Source: GCA-003244245 sp052390495
GTDB taxonomy: Bacteria > Actinomycetota > Actinomycetes > Mycobacteriales > Pseudonocardiaceae
Reading direction: 5' to 3'
DNA length: 64,000 nt
Assembly (NCBI GenBank): GCA_052390495.1
Contig: JBQTGW010000037.1
Location: 25,188-89,187, forward strand
The notes beneath the pieces were generated by a model. It saw only the letters and a list, made by a program, of their open reading frames with translations. It did no database searches and was not told the DNA's origin. Numbering within the stretch: the first letter of the stretch is position 1; every line of letters starts with the position of its first letter. This document shows, in pieces, positions 25,208 to 32,419 of the stretch. Both the position numbers and the translations under genes were made by a program.

Positions 25208-26059
25208 CTAGGGTGGATTGGGTTGGTCAAATAGTAAGTCTCGTGCGGGGACAGTTCGAAACGGCTGGCCATTATTATCGATAGTAAGTTTCCCTGACCT
25301 GCTTCCAGATACCCAATGCAAGTGGAGTCTCCAACTACAGTCGCATGTCGTTGTGTGTAGATTGAGATCGAAGACTTCCAGCTCAGTCTGATTAACTAGA
25401 TAGGGAAAGGTGGTCGGTTTTTCGGGAAGTAGTTCTCCTGGTTCTCCAAGGTGGTAGCGCCCGTCCTCGGATTTGATTAGTGCCGGCGGATTTTTGTTGA
25501 GATCGAAACTCATGTATCGAACATTTACTGGTCCAGCAGGGCATATTGCGGGCAGGGTGAATCCGTACCGCGAAGGCGTACGCCGATCAGTAACTTCAAT
25601 ATCGAGCGACTGGAGCACTATGGAGCGATCTGATTTCCCGGTTACGGTAATTGTCAGATTGGTCTCGTTGCCATCAATGACACCGACGTTTTGCTCCCAT
25701 TGTTCATATTGTTGTTGATGTTGCTGCGTCCATTTCTGATGCTGCCTTTCCCATTCTCTGTATTGTTCAGAGTCGGGATCATAGGAATGGAGTTCGGGCG
25801 GATCGGTGTCGGGATAGGGTTCAGGAGGAACGTCGTCGGGGGATTTCAATACTACTTTACGGGCAGAAGGACTGCACTTGTGTGAAGGTTCGGCGACGAT
25901 AGCCAGCGGTTGATCAATTTGCTCGACGCCTGATTCGAGAAGCGAAACGACTCTCGTGCTCACAAAAGCAGCGACCCCTGCGAGGATGGTTCCGATAACC
26001 CAAAGAGTGACCCGTGTATGCCATTGTTTGCGTTTGTCAGGATTGTCTTGCGTGGTCAC
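25208..26059 (-). CDS. Single-pass membrane protein of unknown function, low-GC (paralogue of 21921-22838)
   Basis: 283 residues from GTG 26059 (CGAGGAGCG upstream). A short basic N-terminus leads into one membrane segment (about 15-37, VTLWVIGTILAGVAAFVST). An extracytoplasmic domain follows, with a Gln/Glu/Tyr-rich spacer (about 80-120, with REWERQHQKWTQQHQQQYEQ) and a globular C-terminal part holding TTTCDCSWRLHLHW and LTIDNNGQPFRTV. Topology and C-terminal layout match the protein at 21921-22838. The DNA is AT-richer than its surroundings. No family recognised; a role at the cell surface is likely from the topology. Confidence 0.7.
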   Translation of the reverse strand: MTTQDNPDKRKQWHTRVTLWVIGTILAGVAAFVSTRVVSLLESGVEQIDQPLAIVAEPSHKCSPSARKVVLKSPDDVPPEPYPDTDPPELHSYDPDSEQYREWERQHQKWTQQHQQQYEQWEQNVGVIDGNETNLTITVTGKSDRSIVLQSLDIEVTDRRTPSRYGFTLPAICPAGPVNVRYMSFDLNKNPPALIKSEDGRYHLGEPGELLPEKPTTFPYLVNQTELEVFDLNLHTTTCDCSWRLHLHWVSGSRSGKLTIDNNGQPFRTVPARDLLFDQPNPP

Positions 26060-26241
26060 TATTCGCTCCTCGTTAACGTGCAGTCATTCCATCGATTAGA
26101 TACAACTATAGGGTGTATTCGATAGTGGTAAGATCCATGGCGATCCACCCGACAGCTTGGTCCGCATATTCGCATGTACCGCCGCCCCCGATCAAGAGGG
26201 CTTGGGTTCAAACGGTTGTAGCGACAGGGAAGGTGATGGCG

Positions 26242-26274
26242 AAGCCCGCCTCCTCACGTGTTGGAGGCGGGCTT
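26242..26274. terminator. Hairpin terminator after the DUF397 gene
   Basis: AAGCCCGCCTCC and GGAGGCGGGCTT form a perfect 12-bp stem with a 9-base loop, 14 bases beyond the stop of the minus-strand DUF397 gene. The T-run is weak on both strands, as is usual in actinobacteria. The rest of 26060-26287 holds no gene. An imperfect inverted repeat (ATACA...TGTAT, about 26100-26122) lies near the promoter of the gene starting at 26059. Confidence 0.7.
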
Positions 26275-26287
26275 CTTGGTGTCGGAC

Positions 26288-26494
26288 TCACGGGCGTTTG
26301 AACTCGCCGTCGTCAATACCGCCGACGAACGCGTTCCACTCGCCGTGACTGAAGACGAGCGCTGGCCCGGTCGGGTTCTTCGAGTCGCGCATGGCGATCG
26401 AGTCCCCGACGAACGCTACCTCAACGCACTGACCGTTAAAGCTGCTCCTAGAGCTTTTACGCCACACGGCCTGCGAGAGGTCACTGTTTCCCAT
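26288..26494 (-). CDS. DUF397 domain protein
   Basis: 68 residues with the DUF397 core: AVWRKSSRSSFNGQCVEVAF, then AMRDSKNPTGPALVFSHGEW, ending with a short acidic tail. DUF397 proteins are small, actinobacteria-specific, and nearly always follow an HTH/DUF5753 regulator; the S. coelicolor pair has been linked to development and may act like an antitoxin/toxin or anti-regulator pair. The ATG at 26494 has AGGAGGT 6 bases upstream. The gene lies 13 bases after the regulator. Confidence 0.9.
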   Translation of the reverse strand: MGNSDLSQAVWRKSSRSSFNGQCVEVAFVGDSIAMRDSKNPTGPALVFSHGEWNAFVGGIDDGEFKRP

Positions 26495-26507
26495 CTCTGT
26501 TACCTCC

Positions 26508-27368
26508 TCACATAATCTCGTTGGCCAATTCGGCTACGATAGCAGCCGAATCATCGGGGCTCGGCGCGACGGCTCGTAGGTTGTCGAAGATGGAAGTGTA
26601 CCTACTTATGTCGGCGTCGGACTCCAAGAAGAGGTCGCCGGCCATGCTGTCGATGTAGATCAAATCGGTGTCCATCGGGTCGCTGAAATCCATCAGCACG
26701 AACGCGCCTGGCATACCGGCGTGCGCGCCTGAGCTGAACGGGATGATTTGTAGTGTGATGTGCGGTTCGGCCACGGCGTCCACCAAGCGCCGAAGCTGTG
26801 CTTCCATCACCTCCTTGCCACCGACCAGCCGCCGCAACACCGCCTCGTCCACGATGGCCCAGAGCTTGAGCGGATTGTCCTTGGTGAGCAGCTGCTGCCG
26901 CTCGATGCGAGCTTGAACGCGATCTTCGATTTCCTGCTGACTCGCCATCAGAAGGCCACCACGGAGCACCGCACGAGCGTACTCCTCGGTCTGGAGCAGG
27001 CCAGGGATGAACAGGGACTCATAGTTGCGGACGCTTGCCGCTTCGGCCTCGAAGCTGATGTAGGCGGTGTACTCCTCCGGCAGCTCCGAGTGGTACGGCC
27101 GTAGCCAGCCCTGCTCGGCGGCGTCCCGGCACAAGATCGTCATGTAGTCGTGCTGCTCGGCGGCGACGCCGTACAGCTTCAGCAGAGTTGTCAACGTGCG
27201 CATCTGCGGCCGCGCCTTGGCGGTCTCGATGCGGTAGAGCGTGGCGTAGTTGATGCCGGTCTGGGCGCTGACAACCTCCCTGCTCATGCCGGCCGCGCCG
27301 CGAATTCGGCGCAGCTCGGCCGCCAGCCGTCGCAACCTGACGGTCGGCGTGTGCTTCCTGCTTGCCAC
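26508..27368 (-). CDS. HTH regulator with DUF5753 domain (Scr1 type)
   Basis: 286 residues. The XRE-type HTH is at about 10-65 (LRRIRGAAGMSREVVSAQTG, NYATLYRIETAKARPQMRTL), followed by DUF5753 (YISFEAEAASVRNYESLFIP ... LQTEEYARAVL, AQLRRLVDAVAEPHITLQII). It forms an operon with the DUF397 gene. A second copy of the same module lies at 41000-42057. The start is GTG or ATG at 27368, with no strong ribosome site visible. It is divergent from a small gene at 27636 across a 267-base gap. Confidence 0.9.
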   Translation of the reverse strand: MASRKHTPTVRLRRLAAELRRIRGAAGMSREVVSAQTGINYATLYRIETAKARPQMRTLTTLLKLYGVAAEQHDYMTILCRDAAEQGWLRPYHSELPEEYTAYISFEAEAASVRNYESLFIPGLLQTEEYARAVLRGGLLMASQQEIEDRVQARIERQQLLTKDNPLKLWAIVDEAVLRRLVGGKEVMEAQLRRLVDAVAEPHITLQIIPFSSGAHAGMPGAFVLMDFSDPMDTDLIYIDSMAGDLFLESDADISRYTSIFDNLRAVAPSPDDSAAIVAELANEIM

Positions 27369-27553
27369 GGTGTCGATCCTTCCTCACCCCTTCAGCCGGG
27401 GCCACGCAAGTGTGGCCATGATGCACGTCGTGCTCAAGTCAGAACGCAAACACAACCTCCGAAATGCAAGGATTGTGCTGATTCCCAAACGGAGGCATCG
27501 TTTCACACAGTGCCGGTGGGTCACACCTCGATTGCCCACCGCCGCTGCCAGTC

Positions 27554-27591
27554 GGACTGGTGGTGCCGCCCGTCATAGCCGCCACCAGTCC
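27554..27591. promoter_or_regulatory. Inverted repeat upstream of small gene 27636
   Basis: GGACTGGTGG (27554-27563) and CCACCAGTCC (27582-27591) are perfect reverse complements with an 18-base spacer, 44 bases before the next start. In the divergent region of an HTH gene this is a candidate operator or 5'-UTR hairpin. The rest of 27369-27635 shows no gene. Confidence 0.4.
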
Positions 27592-27635
27592 GGCCGACCG
27601 AACGCGGGCTCAGCAAACACAACGGCGGTGACTCT

Positions 27636-27839
27636 ATGACGCGGCGCAGGCTCGTGGTGAAAGGACGAGGCCAGCAAGCCCGTGTCGCCATCACCATCGA
27701 GGTCCATCGCGGGAAGGTATGGGTGACTTCTTTCGACTGCCCGTTCACCTCTGAAGCGATCCTCGAACCTACGCAAGCCGACAACTTTGTCGACCTCATA
27801 GCGCAGGCCGCCAGAGAAGCGCGTGGTTACCAGCCGTGA
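27636..27839 (+). CDS. Small conserved protein next to HTH/DUF397 module
   Basis: 67 residues (MTRRRLVVKGRGQQARVAIT ... PTQADNFVDLIAQAAREARG). It has a basic N-terminus, a beta-type middle and a C-terminal helix. It is divergent from the HTH/DUF397 operon, as is the similarly sized gene at 42287 next to the second module; both end in a predicted helix after a P-T turn. It overlaps the next gene by 4 bases (GTGA). Function unknown. Confidence 0.6.
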   Translation: MTRRRLVVKGRGQQARVAITIEVHRGKVWVTSFDCPFTSEAILEPTQADNFVDLIAQAAREARGYQP

Positions 27840-28126
27840 GTAGCGCACAGGAAACCCAGCACCGCTTGTGGGCCGAGCAACTGAGAAGTCTGCTGGATGG
27901 CAAACATGCGTCGCGGGAGCTCACCGCCGAGCAGACCAGGCGCTTCATGATCGCCGCTTACGTGGTGCTACAAGAACACCAGGTCAACAAGCGGGGGCAG
28001 TGCCGACACTGTCGGCGGTCCACCTGGTGGCCGCGGCACCGGAAGACGTGCACTGTCCACTTGACCTTCATGATCGCCATGAAGCAACCGATCGAACTGG
28101 TTGGGGGCTGGATGGTGGATCATTAG
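27836..28126 (+). CDS. Small zinc-motif protein of unknown function
   Basis: 96 residues with a helical N-terminus (LWAEQLRSLLDGKHASRELT) and a Cys/His motif: GQCRHCRRSTWWPRHRKTCT followed by VHLTF, i.e. C-x2-C-x13-C-x3-H, which fits a small treble-clef or zinc-ribbon site. It is translationally coupled to the preceding 67-residue gene. Similar genes occur in Pseudonocardiaceae near DUF397 modules (from memory). Function unknown; it may be a nucleic-acid-binding partner. Confidence 0.6.
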   Translation: MSSAQETQHRLWAEQLRSLLDGKHASRELTAEQTRRFMIAAYVVLQEHQVNKRGQCRHCRRSTWWPRHRKTCTVHLTFMIAMKQPIELVGGWMVDH

Positions 28127-28308
28127 TTTCAATACGATGCGGAGCGGACCCTGCGCGAGATTCTGGCCTGGATCTTTCACAGGGGATGACCGGCTTGTCC
28201 CGGTGATCGTCGGTCTAACACTACAGCCACACGTTCATGCTGAGTGACCCCTAAAGACATGCAGGGCGGACGCGACACAGCCCCTAACATACGCACCCCT
28301 CGACCACA

Positions 28309-28473
28309 ATAAGGATCCGAATCGCAGCCTGGAGTGGTGCTGGACAGTCATTCGGAGCCGAATCGCAGTTCTGATCACCCGTAGGCAGCCATTAGGAGCC
28401 GAATCGCGGTTTTAGGCACCCCGTTGCCCGCTATTCGGATCCGAATAGCGGTTTTGGGCGCCCCGTGCCAGCC
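28309..28473. repeat. Four tandem ~41-bp repeats with a palindromic core
   Basis: Units begin at 28309, 28350, 28391 and 28433 (periods 41, 41 and 42). Each has a palindromic or near-palindromic core: ATAAGGATCCGAAT, ATTCGGAGCCGAAT, ATTAGGAGCCGAAT and ATTCGGATCCGAAT. The core is followed by CGCAG/CGCGG/AGCGG and, in the last two units, a shared GTTTT-rich then GCACCCCGT-like tail. The 41-bp spacing is about four helical turns, so all cores face the same side of the DNA. The flanking 28127-28308 and 28474-28498 stretches hold no gene. Confidence 0.75.
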
Positions 28474-28498
28474 CCGCCCAAGACCGAGATTGCTTCGA

Positions 28499-28776
28499 AT
28501 GAGGCCACGTCGGTGTCGAGGACGATGAAGCTCACGCGACGTCGGACCGTCGCGAAGCGTAGAGATCGGCCCCCGCAGGTCCCGAATCTGCCGTTCACCG
28601 AGGTCATCGGCCGCGCCGAGTACGCCAAGACTCCGACGGTCATCACCAAACGGGGCCGGGAGGTCGCCGTTGTGATGCCGATCGAGGCCCTCGCCTACCT
28701 TCTCGCCCGGCTGCCCCGGGACAGCAGACGTAAGAGCATCGCCGAGACGATCGAGGAGCGGACCAGCCAGGCATAG
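28499..28776 (+). pseudogene. Chimeric toxin/antitoxin scar (vapC/vapB end joined to phd copy)
   Basis: 28499-28569 nearly repeats 24298-24368 (start of vapC and end of vapB, minus strand). It is joined at GATCGG to a copy of the Phd antitoxin gene (plus strand; PPQVPNLPFTEVIGRAEYAK). Relative to the intact phd at 24692, this copy has lost 21 bp between two GTTCACCGAGG repeats and diverges after RRKSIAETIEERTSQA. It therefore represents a duplicated TA block with two deletions. Confidence 0.8.
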
Positions 28777-28779
28777 CTG

Positions 28780-29065
28780 CCCCCGGTCACCGGGTTGTGG
28801 CGGCGCTGGGTGCGCCACACTCCCGCCTTCTCCTGGGCCCGCCCGACGAACAGCACGCCCTCGTCGTCGGTGAACCCGGCCAGGAACCGCCCGGTGAGAT
28901 CGTCCTTGCGCTGGCCCTTGGCGAAGTGCACCAGCTCCAGACCCCACGCGCTCCAGACCCCACGCGGCCACGAAGCCGAGGATGTCGGTGACGAACGCCT
29001 TGGTCATCGAGTCTATCAACGCCCTGGACGCGTAGTGGTGCCCCCGGTGGCCGACGAAGAAGCCC
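28780..29065 (-). pseudogene. Fragment of a large conserved actinobacterial protein
   Basis: The minus strand reads LIDSMTKAFVTDILGFVAAW and, after a frameshift near 28945, VHFAKGQRKDDLTGRFLAGF, DDEGVLFVGRAQEKAGVWRT and RRHNPVTGGSYAWLV. From memory these are consecutive parts of a widespread ~450-500-residue actinobacterial protein of unknown function. A C-terminal fragment of the same family appears at 63541-63933. Ends at both sides are missing. Confidence 0.55.
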
Positions 29066-29105
29066 TGGACCACGGAACATGCCCGCCGGGATGGGGCGAG
29101 CCCGG

Positions 29106-29639
29106 CTAGTGGTGATACTGGTGCACCACGGCGTGGCCCTTGCCTCGGCGGATCAACGCCCGGTTGATCGGCACGGTGACCACGAATGCGACGGCCAATG
29201 CGACGGCCAGCGCACCCCAGAACAGTGGGCTGGTGAGTCCGGCGTCCATCGCTCCTGGGATGGCCAGCATGATCGCGTTGTCGGTGATCTCCATGACGGT
29301 GATCGAGATGGTGTCCGCGGCCAAGGCCACCCCGATCGCGGCGCCGAGCGCGAGGCCGGAGCGCAGCACCGGGACGATGGTGAACGAGTAGCCGAACAGG
29401 AACGCAAGTGCGATCGCCAGCGCGATCGTAGGGCCGTTGCTCCAGCCTAGTGCGGTGCCGATGACCAGGCCCAGGATCTCGCCGATGGCGCAGCCGGTGA
29501 GGCAGTGCGCGGTCGCGGAGACAGCGAGCCGGTTGAGCTCGCGTCGGCCCTGTGGGGTGTCCGGGGCGCCACCGCGCACACCTGCCCCGTGCCCGGCGTG
29601 CTGATTCGCGGCGTGCCCGGCCATGTTGTGATCGGACAT
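29106..29639 (-). CDS. DUF4396 membrane protein
   Basis: 177 residues. A His-rich N-terminus (HNMAGHAANQHAGHGAG) could bind metal. It is followed by about four membrane segments with the DUF4396 pattern TAHCLTGCAIGEILGLVIGT and the later SITVMEITDNAIMLAIPGA, and a His-rich C-terminus (HAVVHQYHH). DUF4396 proteins are often found beside copper-handling genes, and here CsoR, a copper ATPase fragment and a multicopper oxidase follow upstream. ATG start at 29639. Confidence 0.8.
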   Translation of the reverse strand: MSDHNMAGHAANQHAGHGAGVRGGAPDTPQGRRELNRLAVSATAHCLTGCAIGEILGLVIGTALGWSNGPTIALAIALAFLFGYSFTIVPVLRSGLALGAAIGVALAADTISITVMEITDNAIMLAIPGAMDAGLTSPLFWGALAVALAVAFVVTVPINRALIRRGKGHAVVHQYHH

Positions 29640-29641
29640 GG

Positions 29642-29870
29642 TTAGACCTCCTCGTCGATGTCGGCTTCTTCGGCCCGTTCCTCGGGGTGCGACGTCGCAT
29701 CGATTGCGGAGGAGCCGTCCTCGATCACCCCGTCGGTGGCGATCTTCTCCCCGGGGCGCACGACGAACCGGTCAGCGACCGCGAGCTGGTTGGCCGGGAT
29801 CCGCATTTCGACCCCGTCACGCAGGACGGTGACGTCCTTGGCGCCGAGTTCCAGCAGCTGTTCGTGACAG
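29642..29870 (-). pseudogene. Copper-translocating P-type ATPase fragment (A-domain)
   Basis: The minus frame ending at TAA 29642-29644 reads LLELGAKDVTVLRDGVEMRI, QLAVADRFVVRPGEKIATDG and VIEDGSSAIDATS, the actuator-domain region of CopA-like ATPases. After IDATS it diverges into HPEERAEEADIDEEV and stops. Membrane, phosphorylation and nucleotide-binding regions are absent. It sits between csoR and the DUF4396 gene, where a copA gene would be expected, so the pump gene of this cluster has been deleted. Confidence 0.75.
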
Positions 29871-29931
29871 CTTTGCTGTCTGGTGCGGCCTACCCGGCCT
29901 CCGTGTTTCTGGTTCAGGTCGGTGAAGTGGA

Positions 29932-30213
29932 TCAGGACCTGACCAGGCGGGCGATCGCGGCGCTTGCCTCGGCGACCTTCTGGTCGGCCATCGCCCCGCC
30001 CTCCGCGGCGGCCTGGGTGACACAGTGCTTGAGGTGCTCGTCCAGCAGGCCCAGCGCCACCGCCTCCAGGGCCTTGGTGGCGGCGGAGACCTGCGTGAGC
30101 ACGTCGATGCAGTACTGGTCGTTCTCGATCATCTTCGCGATGCCGCGGACCTGTCCCTCGATGCGGCGCATGCGCTTGAGGTAGGCGTCCTTGTCCTCGG
30201 TGTAGCCGTTCAT
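29932..30213 (-). CDS. csoR: CsoR-family copper-sensing repressor
   Basis: 93 residues, all-helical. The Cu(I) ligands of the family are present: C35 (DQYCIDVL), H60 and C64 (DEHLKHCVTQ). The N-terminal YLKRMRRIEGQVRGIAKMIE contacts DNA. CsoR represses copper-resistance genes and leaves DNA on binding Cu(I). A G-rich operator lies just upstream at 30240-30263. A relative such as RcnR or FrmR is unlikely given the C-H-C ligands and copper-type neighbours. ATG start at 30213. Confidence 0.9.
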   Translation of the reverse strand: MNGYTEDKDAYLKRMRRIEGQVRGIAKMIENDQYCIDVLTQVSAATKALEAVALGLLDEHLKHCVTQAAAEGGAMADQKVAEASAAIARLVRS

Positions 30214-30239
30214 CCGTCCTCCTTGATGCTGATTACCAG

Positions 30240-30263
30240 CATACCATAGGGGGGTACCGTATT
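30240..30263. promoter_or_regulatory. CsoR operator
   Basis: ATACCATAGGGGGGTACCGTAT is a pseudo-palindrome with a central G-tract, the classical form of CsoR-family operators. It starts 27 bases upstream of csoR. The remaining gap to the multicopper oxidase gene end (30264-30420) has no gene that I can support. Confidence 0.7.
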
Positions 30264-30420
30264 TAACGGGATGAATGCGTCTGGTGCGGCCGGGCCATAA
30301 GTGCCGTCGGCGTGACTTTCAGGAGTAAGTGGCGCAGCGCGGTTCCCTCGGTCGCCGCCTGCGGGATACTCATCTGCCGGAACGTCGAACGCAGCTCGGT
30401 GGTGGTGCACTCCCAGCTGC

Positions 30421-31881
30421 TCAGCTACGGACGTTGACGGTGGCCATCATGCCGGCGTCTTCGTGGTCCAGGATGTGGCAGTGGTAGACGCTGCGCCCGG
30501 AGTACGTGGTGAACGGGATGCGCAGCCGGACCCAGCCGCGGGCCGGGATGAGAACGACGTCTTGCGGGGTGCCGGTGGGTGGGGTGGCGTCGCTGGTGGC
30601 GAGGACGGTGAACGGCCACACATGCAGGTGAAACGGGTGCGCCAGCGGGCTGGGGTTGGTGACGATCCACTCCTCGATGGTGCCCAGGCGCACGGTCTGG
30701 TCGTCGCGCTCGGGGTCGAAGGCGCGGCCGTTGATGGTGAAGGCCATACCGCCCATGCCCATGCCCATCTGGAAGGCGATCTGCCGCACTGCGGTAGCCG
30801 ACGCGGTGCCGGATATCTCGGCGAGCAGGGTGGTCGGCAACGGCGGCGACATCGTGGTTGCCCCGGCGGTGACCATGGTGGCGAGCGTGACCGGCCCGCT
30901 GCTCGCGTTGCCGCCTCCCATCATCCCGCCCATACTGCCGCGATCGACGGCGTCGGTGGTGAGTGGATAGCGGCCGATGCCGGTGGGACGGATGACCATG
31001 TCGGCGCGGTTACCCGGGGCGAGCACCACCCGATCCCGGGACGCCGGGACGGGCAGGAACGTCCCATCTTGGGCGACCTGGACGAGCTCGTGGCCGGCGA
31101 GGCGGATGGCCAGCACCCGGGAGGTGCAGCCGTTGATGATCCGCCAACGCTGGGTTGCGCCCGGGGTCGCGAGGATGGTGGGGTGGTGCTGGCCGTTGAC
31201 CAGCACCAACTCGCCCTGGCGCCCCATCGCTCGGTCCATGTCACTGATCTGGGTCACTCGGCCGTCGCCGTCCAGTGTGGTGTCAGTGACGAGCAGGACC
31301 CGGTCGGCGGTGACCGGCAGGTCGGGTCCGCGGTCGACCAGCAGTACGCCGGCCAACCCGCTGAAGATCTGGTCGGCCACCATGCCGTGATGGTGGGGGT
31401 GGTACCAATAGGTCCCGGCCGGGTGGTCGGCCGGAATCCGGTACAGGTAGTCGAACGATGCGCCAGGGTCGACGCGGAGGAACGGGTTGTCGCTGTTTCC
31501 CTGCGGGGAGACGCGTACCCCGTGGGTGTGCAGGTTGGTGGGTGCCTCCAGTTGGTTTGTCAGCCGCACGGCGAGTTCGTCCCCGGGGCGCACCCTCAGC
31601 GTGGGTCCGGGCGAGGTGCCGTTGTAGCCCAGCGCGTGGGTGTCCTGACCGATCAGACGTACGCCTGCGGCGGCGGTGAGCCCGACCTCGAGCCATCCGT
31701 CTTGACTGTCCAGCACTTGCGGTTGGTGTAGTTCGGCGCCGGTGTCACCGGGCTGCAGTCGGCCGCCCGTCCCGCCGCCCCGGCTGTTGGCGAACCAGCC
31801 CGTCGCGCCGGCAGCGACGCTGGCCGCGCCCAGCCCGCCCAGGACGATCGCTTGGCGCCGACTGATCGGTGCTGGTTTCAT
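30421..31881 (-). CDS. Multicopper oxidase (CueO-like)
   Basis: 486 residues. A twin-arginine signal (ISRRQAIVLGGLGAASVAAG) exports the folded, copper-loaded protein. All four copper-site motifs are present: NLHTHGVR, TYWYHPHHHGM, HPFHLHVWPF and the C-terminal VYHCHILDHEDAGMM (type 1 Cys). A Met-rich stretch (GSMGGMMGGGN, FQMGMGMGGMAF) resembles the Cu(I)-binding insert of CueO. It probably oxidises Cu(I) outside the membrane. The start codon overlaps the stop of a SHOCT-domain fragment by 4 bases (ATGA). Clustered with csoR. Confidence 0.92.
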   Translation of the reverse strand: MKPAPISRRQAIVLGGLGAASVAAGATGWFANSRGGGTGGRLQPGDTGAELHQPQVLDSQDGWLEVGLTAAAGVRLIGQDTHALGYNGTSPGPTLRVRPGDELAVRLTNQLEAPTNLHTHGVRVSPQGNSDNPFLRVDPGASFDYLYRIPADHPAGTYWYHPHHHGMVADQIFSGLAGVLLVDRGPDLPVTADRVLLVTDTTLDGDGRVTQISDMDRAMGRQGELVLVNGQHHPTILATPGATQRWRIINGCTSRVLAIRLAGHELVQVAQDGTFLPVPASRDRVVLAPGNRADMVIRPTGIGRYPLTTDAVDRGSMGGMMGGGNASSGPVTLATMVTAGATTMSPPLPTTLLAEISGTASATAVRQIAFQMGMGMGGMAFTINGRAFDPERDDQTVRLGTIEEWIVTNPSPLAHPFHLHVWPFTVLATSDATPPTGTPQDVVLIPARGWVRLRIPFTTYSGRSVYHCHILDHEDAGMMATVNVRS

Positions 31882-31963
31882 TGCAGCTCGGCGCGACGTC
31901 GGCGGTATTCCTGGTCATCGATCTCACCGCGGGCGTAGCGCTCGTCGAGGATCTGCCGCGCAG
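31878..31963 (-). pseudogene. SHOCT-domain C-terminal fragment
   Basis: The minus frame ending at 31878 reads ARQILDERYARGEIDDQEYR then RRRAELQ, the complete short C-terminal SHOCT domain. Its TGA overlaps the multicopper oxidase ATG, so the two were an operon. Upstream, at about 31963, the sequence switches to a threonine dehydratase fragment, so the membrane part of this small protein has been lost. Confidence 0.75.
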
Positions 31964-32419
31964 ACGAGAGACCGGTCGGCGATCCGGTGCCGCGGTTCTG
32001 CGTGAGCCGGTAGGCCCGGCCTGCAGCGACTGGCGGTTTTTGTCCCCGGTGCAGGTTTCCACTCCGATCAGCCGGGTGGCGGGGCTGAGCGCGGCGGTCA
32101 CCACGCCTGCCCCGGCCAGCTGGCCTCCGCCGCCCAGCGGCATGACCAGCGTATCCAGCGGACCGGCCTGCTCCAAAAGTTCCAGTGTGGTGGTGGCTGC
32201 GCCGGTGATGATGTCGACATGGTCGTACGGCGGGATGATCGTCAGGCCGTGTTCGATCGCCAGTCGGTCGGTCAACGCGAAGCGGTCTTCGACGTAGCGG
32301 TCGAAGGTCACCACCCGCGCCCCCAGCCCAACGGGCGTGCGGTATGCGATACCGGCCAGTCGTCCGGCTGCGGAATGCACCTCGTCGGCGGTGACGGTGG
32401 TGCTGGGATCAGTGGTCAT
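31964..32419 (-). pseudogene. Threonine/serine dehydratase fragment, internal deletion
   Basis: Starts at ATG 32419 (MTTDPSTTVTADEVHSAAGR ... AYRTPV), then jumps to GARVVTFDRYVEDRFALTDR, IPPYDHVDIITGAATTTLEL and VMPLGGGGQLAGAGVV, ending near IGVETCTGDKNRQSLQAG. This is the PLP-dependent threonine ammonia-lyase family. The segment with the PLP lysine (about 100 residues) and the last third are missing, so it cannot be active. The start overlaps the MFS gene stop by 4 bases (ATGA), so it was the third gene of that operon. Confidence 0.75.

Noticed and set aside
28309..28473. CRISPR array
   Set aside because: The period is constant, but the units differ along their whole length and there are no unique spacers or cas genes.
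28375..29700. Minus-strand open frame of 441 codons
   Set aside because: It runs through the 41-bp repeats, the TA scar and the DUF4396 gene in a different frame; only short parts match real families.
30210..30410. Small minus-strand open frame between csoR and the multicopper oxidase
   Set aside because: It covers the CsoR operator, has no ribosome site and no family features.
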